From Methanobacteriota archaeon (GTDB taxonomy: Archaea; Halobacteriota; Methanomicrobia; Methanomicrobiales; Methanoculleaceae), in NCBI GenBank assembly GCA_023457135.1, contig JAEWMO010000133.1, forward strand, positions 1 through 13,227: a stretch of 13,227 bases of DNA, read 5' to 3'. Made by a program: the position numbers and the translations under genes. Below, piece by piece: positions 5,273 to 11,109 of this stretch (position 1 is the stretch's first letter; every line of letters begins with the position of its first letter). The notes under the pieces are model-generated. The model had not been told where the DNA came from. It saw only the letters and a program-made list of their open reading frames with translations, and did not search any database.

Positions 5273-7072
5273 ATGTCCCTCTGCCGGTGCCTTGCAACCT
5301 GTTTCCGGGAAGACCACTTTTCCGGGACCGATCTCGTCAGAATGATCGTCATCGTATCATTCTCGGCGGTATCACTCATGCTGACGGCATCTGCACCGGC
5401 GAACACTCATCTCATCCCCCCGCTCGTATACTGCATCCCTATCCTCCTCGTGGCCATCTGGTTCCCCCGGCAGGGACTCCGTGTGACTGCACTCCTGGTC
5501 GCCGGATTTGTGCTCATCCGGGCCTACCTCTCGGTCCTCGGCTTCGGTATCGATCCGGTGCTGACGGGACTGCACGCGATGCTCTTCCTCTGGGTCTTCG
5601 GGGCGACGGTCCTCTTCACGCCGAGCTCACGCGGCCTTGCCGCCTCACGGTGCAGGCAGATCCTCGCAGATACCCGCGACGCAAAGTTTCTCTGCGATCC
5701 GGCAAATCTCCGGCTGCTCTGTGCGAGCCGGCGGTGCGCCGATATCCTCGGCTATGCCCCACCGGACCTTATCGGCATCCCGGCGGAGCGGCTCTGGGCC
5801 GATAAGGCCGGCAAGGGCCGGTTCGTTGAGGAGATGAGGCGAGAGGGTTACATCGGGAGTATGGAAACGGAGTTCCGTGGCCGGGATGGGGATGCCCGAC
5901 CCGTCCTGCTCTCCTGCCGGGCGCTGGTTCCCGAGAATCTCTTTGAATGCACGGTCGTGGATGCCGGCAGCCTCCAGGGAGGAGATGCAGAGCTCGTTCT
6001 GTCGAACGAACGTTTGCTCCAGCTCATCCAGCAGTCAAACGACATCTTCTTCGTGCAGGATATCACGGGCCGCATCCTCCACTTCTCCTGGCTGCGCGCA
6101 CCCGAATACGGGATCTCCCCCGGCGACCTGATCGGGCAGGGTGCGGAGTTCCTCCTGCCCGGCGACCTCGCTGCCCGGCACATGGCGTGGGTCCGAAAGG
6201 TGGTCGAAGAGCAGAAGAGTATCCATTACGACCTCGACCTGGAGGTCAGGGGCGTCCTCCATACGTTCTCCGTCATGATCGCCCCCTACCACGGGGCAGA
6301 CGGCGGCCTCATCGGCGTCACCGGCTCGGCGCGCGACACGACCGAGATACGGCGGCAGAGACTTGCCTCCAGGCAGATGGCCTGTGAGGTCGAGCAGTGG
6401 GAGGGACTCGTCACCGCCCTGTCGCACGAACTGCGCACGCCGCTGCAGCCACTTATCGGCTACCTCCAGATGGTCGCCGAGGACCCCGGCTACTACGGCC
6501 TGTCGGGGGAGACGGAGAAACTCCTTCTGACCTGCCTTGCATGCGCAAAGCAGGAGCAGGCGGTTGTGGAGAGGATGGTCGAGTTGAGCCTGCTGACCAG
6601 GGACCGTGTCGACCTGACCCTCCGGGACGTGCCCCTCCGCGACCTCGTCGGTTCCGTCATCTCCGATGGCGGGTATGAGCATGAAGCGGAGATCTGCAAC
6701 GGGATCCCGGAAACCGCCTCTGTCTGCGGAGATCGCGATCGGCTGCACCTGGCAGTGGACAGCCTGGTATCGAATGCGGTTAAGTATAATGAACCGCCAA
6801 AGAAAGTATGGATCCGCTATGCGGAATCAAATCAGAACCATTATATTATGGTGTGTGATAATGGCATCGGTATCCCTGCGGATATCATAGCATCAATCTT
6901 CGGGCCGTTCTCGATCGGGAGTATCGGGCAGCCGACCCGAAACGGCTGTCATACCGGGCTGGCGCTCCCGAGCGCGAACAGGTATATCAGGCTGCACGGC
7001 GGGGAGATAACGGTGACGAGTGTGGTGGGCGAGGGAAGCACGTTCACCATCAGGATACCAAAGGAGGTATAA
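5273..7072 (+). CDS. Membrane-bound PAS-domain sensor histidine kinase
   Basis: This 599-residue kinase should autophosphorylate on histidine and pass the phosphate to a receiver, most likely the one encoded immediately downstream. Hydrophobic segments at about 24-41, 48-64, 70-90 and 97-115 form a short-looped membrane sensor region without a large outside domain. Two PAS-like domains follow, a degenerate one at about 127-235 and a clearer one at 246-360 (NDIFFVQDITGRILHFS). The H-box is SHELRTP (384-390) with H385; N501 lies in the N-box, DNGIGIP (529-535) is G1, and IFGPF (542-546) the F-box. The G2 region reads GCHTGLALP (558-566), short of the usual GxGLGL. GC content falls to about 39% over 6781-6900, against 70% at 6601-6660. 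The start at 5273 rests on promoter spacing; 5342 remains possible. Confidence 0.9.
   Translation: MSLCRCLATCFREDHFSGTDLVRMIVIVSFSAVSLMLTASAPANTHLIPPLVYCIPILLVAIWFPRQGLRVTALLVAGFVLIRAYLSVLGFGIDPVLTGLHAMLFLWVFGATVLFTPSSRGLAASRCRQILADTRDAKFLCDPANLRLLCASRRCADILGYAPPDLIGIPAERLWADKAGKGRFVEEMRREGYIGSMETEFRGRDGDARPVLLSCRALVPENLFECTVVDAGSLQGGDAELVLSNERLLQLIQQSNDIFFVQDITGRILHFSWLRAPEYGISPGDLIGQGAEFLLPGDLAARHMAWVRKVVEEQKSIHYDLDLEVRGVLHTFSVMIAPYHGADGGLIGVTGSARDTTEIRRQRLASRQMACEVEQWEGLVTALSHELRTPLQPLIGYLQMVAEDPGYYGLSGETEKLLLTCLACAKQEQAVVERMVELSLLTRDRVDLTLRDVPLRDLVGSVISDGGYEHEAEICNGIPETASVCGDRDRLHLAVDSLVSNAVKYNEPPKKVWIRYAESNQNHYIMVCDNGIGIPADIIASIFGPFSIGSIGQPTRNGCHTGLALPSANRYIRLHGGEITVTSVVGEGSTFTIRIPKEV
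7061..7068 (+). promoter_or_regulatory. Strong ribosome binding site that fixes a GTG start
   Basis: AAGGAGGT lies within the last codons of the kinase gene, seven bases before the GTG at 7076. It fits the archaeal 16S rRNA 3' end well and favours the GTG over the ATG at 7091, which would be 22 bases away. The arrangement implies translational coupling of kinase and receiver. Confidence 0.8.
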
Positions 7073-7075
7073 TCA

Positions 7076-7504
7076 GTGGGAGACAAGATCATGGTCGTCG
7101 ATGACGACCTGCCGACGCTGGAAGTAATGGAACTGCTGCTCAAAAAGATCGACCGTGAACCGCTCTTGGTCCACAACGGCTGGGACGCTCTCCGGGCGAT
7201 CAAGAAAGAGAAGCCTGCACTCATCATTCTCGACGTGATGATGTCCCCTATCGACGGGTGGCAGTTCCTGGAGGAGTTGAAGCGGAACGAAGAGTTCAGG
7301 GATATCCCGGTGCTGCTCTTTACCGCAAAGCACGTCTGGCCGGAAGAGTATTCCCGGTATGCAAACGACATCGTCGGTGTCCTGGAGAAGCCCATCTCAC
7401 TCGCCGAGTTAAAGACGGCACTGGAGAGAGTCCTTCCCCGGGACGCCTCATCCCATACGGGAAACGGCAACACTCGTATTACCCCTCAGGTCCGAAGCGG
7501 GTAA
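7076..7504 (+). CDS. Stand-alone receiver-domain response regulator
   Basis: This 142-residue cytoplasmic protein is a single CheY-like receiver. The acidic pocket is D9, D10 and D11 in VVDDD (7-11), the phosphate-accepting aspartate is D53 in ILDVMMSP, the switch Thr is T83 in LFTAK, and the conserved lysine is K105 in LEKP. All key residues are present, so it should be phosphorylated. No DNA-binding or enzymatic output domain follows; the last 20 residues or so are a polar tail. It must therefore act by binding another protein or pass phosphate on. The GTG start is three bases after the kinase stop and has a strong ribosome site, so both are made from one message and very probably form a cognate pair. 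What the receiver contacts is not visible here. Confidence 0.93.
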   Translation: MGDKIMVVDDDLPTLEVMELLLKKIDREPLLVHNGWDALRAIKKEKPALIILDVMMSPIDGWQFLEELKRNEEFRDIPVLLFTAKHVWPEEYSRYANDIVGVLEKPISLAELKTALERVLPRDASSHTGNGNTRITPQVRSG

Positions 7505-7512
7505 CCTCTTTT

Positions 7513-7556
7513 AGAGCATACCCCGCCGACACACGGTCCGGGGGTCCGCATGCTCT
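7513..7556 (+). terminator. Hairpin after the kinase-receiver operon, possible terminator
   Basis: AGAGCAT (7513-7519) pairs perfectly with ATGCTCT (7550-7556). Inside, ACCCC (7520-7524) can continue the stem with GGGGT (7541-7545), leaving a four-base bulge CCGC on one side. It lies eight bases past the receiver stop and ahead of the trehalose synthase TATA-like element. No T-tract follows, so a structural or regulatory role is also possible. Confidence 0.4.
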
Positions 7557-7568
7557 TCACCGAAAGGC

Positions 7569-7575
7569 ATTTTAT
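7569..7575 (+). promoter_or_regulatory. TATA-like box for the trehalose synthase gene
   Basis: ATTTTAT, preceded by the purine-rich CGAAAGG, predicts a start near 7598. The leader would be about 13 bases and would include GGAG at 7602-7605, five bases before the ATG. The gene can thus be transcribed apart from the kinase operon. Confidence 0.5.
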
Positions 7576-7610
7576 CGGCCGGGGACGTATAGCCCGCCAG
7601 TGGAGCCGCT

Positions 7611-8936
7611 ATGATCGTGACGGACCTTCCCGGTCTGCCGTCCCTCAAGGAATACCGGCAGATTGTGGGTACAACGCAGTTTCAGGCAGTCGAGGAGCTG
7701 GCCGGGCGTCTTGAGGGCGTCAGGCTGCAGGAGATCAACTCGACACGCTACGGGGGAGGCGTCGCAGAGATCCTGATATCGTACGTCCCGTTCCTGAATG
7801 CGCTCGGCCTTGATACAACCTGGAGCGTCATGGAGGCCGGACCTGCGTTCTTCGACGTCACAAAGACCCTCCATAACTTCCTGCAGGGCCGGGACGGATT
7901 CTCGCCGTCGATGGTCGAGACCTACTGGGAGGCTCAGCGGCAGAACGAGGGGCTGATCGAGGACGACTGCGACGTAGTGACCGTCCACGACCCCCAGCCC
8001 CTCGGCCTCGTCGAGTTCCTGACGGCGAAGGAGCGCGAACAGAAACGGCTGCTCTGGCGGTGCCATGTCCAGCTGGAGACGGTCTCCACCACGACCGTGG
8101 GCAGTATCGGCAACATCCTGCGAAGGCTGGTGGAGAAGTATCATGCAAGCATCTTCTCGAGTTTCCAGTACCTTCCCCTCTGGAACGTGCCGAGTTTCAT
8201 CATCCCGCCGTTCATCGACCCCCTCTCCGAGAAGAACCGCGACCTCCCGGAGAGTGAGATCGACGCCACCCTCGCGAAGTACGGCATCGACCCGGAGAAA
8301 CCGATCGTCACCCAGGTCTCCCGGTACGATGTCTTCAAGGACCCGGTCGGCGTCATCCAGTCGTTCAAGAGGGTCCGCCAGAAGACCCCCTGCCAGCTCG
8401 TCCTCGTCGGCGGGCGGGCATGCGACGATCCGGAGTGTTTCCTCGTCCTGCGCGAGGTCCGCGAGACGGCCGAGGACGATCCCGACATCCATATCCTCGA
8501 TCTCCCGCCGGACAGCCACCGGGAGATCAACGCGCTCCAGCGCGCTTCGGACGTGATCGTCCAGAAGTCGATAAAAGAAGGGTTCGGGCTGACGGTGACG
8601 GAAGGGCTCTGGAAAGGGAAGCCCGTCGTCGCGGGGAACGTCGGCGGCATACCGCTCCAGATCCGCGACGGCTGGAACGGCTACCTGGTCTCGACGGTCC
8701 AGGAGACCGCCGACCGGGTTCTCCACCTCCTCCGGAACCCGGAGAGGGCCGCAGAGATGGGGGCACGGGGACGGGAGTTCGTCCGCGAGTACTACCTCCT
8801 TCCCCGGGGTGTCCAGGACCACCTTGCCGTCGTCGACCAGGTGGTCAACGGGAAGATCACCGCCCGCGACAGCGTCATCTGTTACCATCCTCAGGTGGTG
8901 ACGACCCGGATGGCCACCTGCGCCCCTCGGTACTGA
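7611..8936 (+). CDS. TreT-like trehalose glycosyltransferring synthase (family GT4)
   Basis: This 441-residue cytoplasmic GT-B glycosyltransferase most resembles TreT, which joins nucleotide-diphospho-glucose and glucose to make trehalose, a compatible solute and protectant. The N-terminal acceptor domain has INSTRYGGGVAEIL (42-55), close to the TreT signature, VHDPQPLGLV (125-134) and LLWRCHVQLE (147-156). The C-terminal donor domain has QVSRYDVFKDP (235-245) with the phosphate-contact residues R238 and K243, LVLVGG (263-268) and EGFGLTVTE (323-331) with the E-x7-E pair. A polar tail beyond about residue 411 exceeds the roughly 410-residue length I recall for the family. The substrate is assigned by motif likeness, and another GT4 activity cannot be excluded. 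It follows the kinase-receiver pair in the same direction but has its own promoter and converges with hsp20. Confidence 0.78.
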   Translation: MIVTDLPGLPSLKEYRQIVGTTQFQAVEELAGRLEGVRLQEINSTRYGGGVAEILISYVPFLNALGLDTTWSVMEAGPAFFDVTKTLHNFLQGRDGFSPSMVETYWEAQRQNEGLIEDDCDVVTVHDPQPLGLVEFLTAKEREQKRLLWRCHVQLETVSTTTVGSIGNILRRLVEKYHASIFSSFQYLPLWNVPSFIIPPFIDPLSEKNRDLPESEIDATLAKYGIDPEKPIVTQVSRYDVFKDPVGVIQSFKRVRQKTPCQLVLVGGRACDDPECFLVLREVRETAEDDPDIHILDLPPDSHREINALQRASDVIVQKSIKEGFGLTVTEGLWKGKPVVAGNVGGIPLQIRDGWNGYLVSTVQETADRVLHLLRNPERAAEMGARGREFVREYYLLPRGVQDHLAVVDQVVNGKITARDSVICYHPQVVTTRMATCAPRY

Positions 8937-8963
8937 CCCCTCCGCTCCGTGCCGCTCCTGGGA

Positions 8964-9440
8964 TCACTCGATCGGGATCTCCCGCCCTCCGGGACCCGCC
9001 CGGGCCCTCATCTTCTTCAAGCGCACCTCAAGGATACCGTTCTTGAAGCTGGTCTTCGCCCCTTCACCTATGGTGCTCGCCGGCATACGTATCAGCCGGC
9101 TCAGGATACCGCTCCCGCGTTCGTGAATGGAGTACCTTCCCGGCTCCTCCTCGACCGGCACAGAACGCCGTGCGGTTATCCGGAGGGTCTGCGGGTTGAG
9201 GAGGGTGATCGCGATCGCGTCCTTCTCCGCGCCGGGCAGCTCCGCGACCACGATCACCTCGTCCTCGTGATCGAGGATATCGACCCTGAAGTCTGCGGTG
9301 AGGCCGGGGAAGTCGCGGCTGCTCCCGCGGGATATCGGGGGCAGTCTGCCGGTCGGCGCATCCCGGAGTTCCCGGTCGTTCGCTCTCTCATCCGGTCCCG
9401 GTCTCCCGGGGTCCCGGAGATCATCTTCTCGTCCTGTCAT
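8964..9440 (-). CDS. Small heat-shock protein, Hsp20/alpha-crystallin family
   Basis: This ATP-independent cytoplasmic chaperone would bind unfolding proteins as a large oligomer. With the ATG at 9440 it has 158 residues. A polar N-terminal arm rich in Arg, Asp and Pro covers about 1-45. The alpha-crystallin domain runs from about 48 to 142, with VVAELPGAEKD (64-74), LRITARR (86-92) and the closing NGILEVRL (134-141). The C-terminal IPI at 155-157 is the I-x-I motif that docks neighbouring subunits. A GTG at 9470 would add ten residues, but the predicted transcript start near 9461 lies inside them, and AGGAGG at 9449-9454 is ideally placed eight bases before the ATG. It converges with the trehalose synthase gene, 27 bases apart, and diverges from the ferritin-like gene. 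Confidence 0.93.
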   Translation of the reverse strand: MTGREDDLRDPGRPGPDERANDRELRDAPTGRLPPISRGSSRDFPGLTADFRVDILDHEDEVIVVAELPGAEKDAIAITLLNPQTLRITARRSVPVEEEPGRYSIHERGSGILSRLIRMPASTIGEGAKTSFKNGILEVRLKKMRARAGPGGREIPIE

Positions 9441-9448
9441 GGCCCTTG

Positions 9449-9454
9449 CCTCCT
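9449..9454 (-). promoter_or_regulatory. Ribosome binding site that decides the hsp20 start
   Basis: The minus strand reads AGGAGG, eight bases before the ATG at 9440. No comparable site precedes the in-frame GTG at 9470. Confidence 0.75.
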
Positions 9455-9483
9455 GCAGTTCTGCGCTCACTCTTGAGCCGGGA

Positions 9484-9496
9484 CATTTAACCTTTT
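9484..9496 (-). promoter_or_regulatory. hsp20 promoter (purine-rich element plus TATA-like box)
   Basis: The minus strand reads AAAAGGTTAAATG here. A start about 26 bases downstream of the TTAAAT centre falls near 9461, giving a leader of about 20 bases that contains the AGGAGG site. Confidence 0.5.
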
Positions 9497-9548
9497 GTGC
9501 AAGGCGGGTGCGTGCCCGGCGTTACCCGGACAGCCGCATCGTTCAGGG

Positions 9549-9815
9549 TGTATACATTGCGGTCTCAGTGTGGCCCGATGGGACATCGGGCCGGGAAATC
9601 TGCCTGTTCCAGCTGCCGGCATCGCCGGATGATACGGGGCCAGGTGCTTTGTCCCATCCCCGGGCTGCCCGGTAGGTTTTTGTGGCGTGACCGGTATGGG
9701 GGGGAACCCCCGGGTCTCCCGGGCACGGGGACGGCCGGAAGGCTCACCACCCGTACCGCCGCCCTGCCGGAGATACCCGTCCCGACGGCTCTGCGGGGGT
9801 CATGGAGGGAGAACG
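9549..9815 (+). promoter_or_regulatory. Structured leader or small-RNA candidate before the ferritin-like gene
   Basis: This is most of a 375-base gap without a convincing gene. TGTATACA (9549-9556) is a perfect palindrome and the only TATA-like element on the + strand here, predicting a start near 9579. Three perfect hairpins with three-base loops follow: GGCCCGATG/CATCGGGCC (9572-9592), CCGGC/GCCGG (9616-9628) and CCGGG/CCCGG (9660-9672). A T5 run is at 9677-9681. Beyond it, 9698-9711 has seven G then AA then five C. The + strand has no gene upstream to terminate, so the hairpin plus T5 could be an attenuator in a leader of about 235 bases, or the end of a separate RNA of about 100 bases. 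The ribosome site GGAGG is at 9804-9808. The function is inferred. Confidence 0.35.
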
Positions 9816-11060
9816 ATGGCTCAATTCAGACCGTTTGACATGGAGGGCATGCCCGTCGAGGAGCAGCCCATGAACTGGAAGGATATGATCAAGGCCCCCT
9901 ACGACAAGAAGGCAGTCGACGCCTACACCCGGACCCGGATCATCCTCATGAACGGCATCGAGAACAACGCCGTCCTGATGTCGCACGCCATCGAGCGGAT
10001 GCACCCGGACCCCGGGGTGAAGAAGGCGATGGCCCTGATACGGCGGGTCGACTCCCAGCAGCAGGAGACGATCAACTGGCTCAACCCGGCGGACCAATCT
10101 ATCGTCGAGACCACCCTCGGCTACGAGCAGGTCGCGGTCGACCTCACCGCGAACCTGGCGCAGAACGAGCCGGATCCCTACGTGAAGCAGACGCTTGACT
10201 TCGCCCTGCTTGAAGACTTCGATCACCTCTACCGCTACAGCTGCCTCTACGACTACATCGAGGGCGGCGATCCGGATGCGATCGTCCAGGGCAAGACCGA
10301 GGTCAAGCCGGGCAGGCCGACGAGCATCGAGCACCGTCACCCCTTTGACTCGATGCGGAAGCACTACGACAAGGACACGGCCGATATCAAGACTAAGATG
10401 AACTACATCACGATCACGGCAGCGGAGCAGCAGACGATGCTCTACTACCGGGCACACGGGTTCATGTACCCGGACGAGATCGCGCGGCAATTATATGCCG
10501 AGATCGCCGAGATCGAGGAGCAGCACGTGACCCAGTACGGACTGCTCGGCGACCCGAACGAGACGATGCTTGAGAAGATGGCGATGATGGAGCTCAACGA
10601 GGCCTATCTCTACCACTCGTGCGCAGAGACAGAGAGCGATTCAAGGATCAAAGGGATCTGGCAGATGTTTGAGAAGATGGAGATCACGCACTTCAACGAG
10701 TGTGCACGGCTCATCAAGGAGTACGAGGGCCGGGACATCCACGACCTCGTGACGGTCGACGTCATCGAGCCCCTGGTGGTCTTTGAGCAGAACAAGGATT
10801 ACGTCAACAGCGTCATCGACAACCAGCTCGATCTTGCGCCGCACAACATGGAATTCGTGCGGATGCAGGAACTTCCGGACAACTGGGCGACGTTCGGCTA
10901 CCAGCGCGTCGTGAACGCAAAAGGCGTTCCGAGCGAGGAGGTCGTCGGCAAGGCGGGCCGGGAGCTCGCGGAGCGCGACCAGGCGGAGAATATCCGGAGA
11001 GTCAAGCAGGAGATGGCCCGGCGGGTGCAGAAGGGCATGGCAACCGTGCCGGCCCGGTAA
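9816..11060 (+). CDS. Tandem ferritin-like (diiron) helical protein, function unknown
   Basis: This 414-residue, mostly helical cytoplasmic protein appears to hold two ferritin-like four-helix bundles. The second (about 190-300) has the full diiron pattern: E204 in AAEQQTM, E234 and H237 in EIEEQH, E262 in LNEAYLYH, and E289 and H292 in MEITH. The first (about 36-148) has E49, E84, E104 and the E133/D134-H137 group in LLEDFDHLY, but no His in its second helix, so it may bind metal poorly or be structural. A C-terminal region of about 110 residues ends in a charged helix. Known relatives store iron, destroy peroxide or oxidise small substrates; which applies is not shown. The frame is open upstream to 9687, but that part is Arg/Pro-rich and unconvincing. 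GGAGG at 9804-9808 supports the ATG at 9816. Confidence 0.85.
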   Translation: MAQFRPFDMEGMPVEEQPMNWKDMIKAPYDKKAVDAYTRTRIILMNGIENNAVLMSHAIERMHPDPGVKKAMALIRRVDSQQQETINWLNPADQSIVETTLGYEQVAVDLTANLAQNEPDPYVKQTLDFALLEDFDHLYRYSCLYDYIEGGDPDAIVQGKTEVKPGRPTSIEHRHPFDSMRKHYDKDTADIKTKMNYITITAAEQQTMLYYRAHGFMYPDEIARQLYAEIAEIEEQHVTQYGLLGDPNETMLEKMAMMELNEAYLYHSCAETESDSRIKGIWQMFEKMEITHFNECARLIKEYEGRDIHDLVTVDVIEPLVVFEQNKDYVNSVIDNQLDLAPHNMEFVRMQELPDNWATFGYQRVVNAKGVPSEEVVGKAGRELAERDQAENIRRVKQEMARRVQKGMATVPAR

Positions 11061-11109
11061 CTTCCCCTTTTACAGCAGAGGGAGTGCAGGTTGATATCGT
11101 GAACGCCGC

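Noticed and set aside
4422..5345. 307-codon + strand open frame across the riboflavin reductase and the divergent promoter region
   Set aside because: It runs through the AT-rich promoters, and its translation is Ser/Arg/Pro-rich with no family features.
7572..8888. 438-codon minus-strand open frame opposite the trehalose synthase gene
   Set aside because: The + strand frame has unmistakable GT4 motifs. The antisense protein is Asp/Val/Arg-rich without domains, a typical shadow of high-GC codon use.
9441..9470. GTG at 9470 as the hsp20 start
   Set aside because: It has no ribosome site, and the predicted transcript start near 9461 lies downstream of it. The ATG at 9440 has an ideal AGGAGG.
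9687..9815. 43-residue N-terminal extension of the ferritin-like protein
   Set aside because: The extension is Arg/Pro/Gly-rich and out of character. The ATG at 9816 has GGAGG six to seven bases upstream and begins the conserved-looking protein.
9497..9838. Small + strand open frame of 113 codons with a few cysteines in the hsp20 to ferritin-like gap
   Set aside because: It starts at a GTG with no ribosome site, has Arg/Gly/Pro-rich sequence, overlaps the next gene's start and lacks a proper paired-cysteine motif.
9744..10490. 248-codon minus-strand open frame opposite the ferritin-like gene
   Set aside because: It is antisense to a gene with a good ribosome site and diiron motifs. The translation is Val/Asp/Leu-rich shadow sequence.
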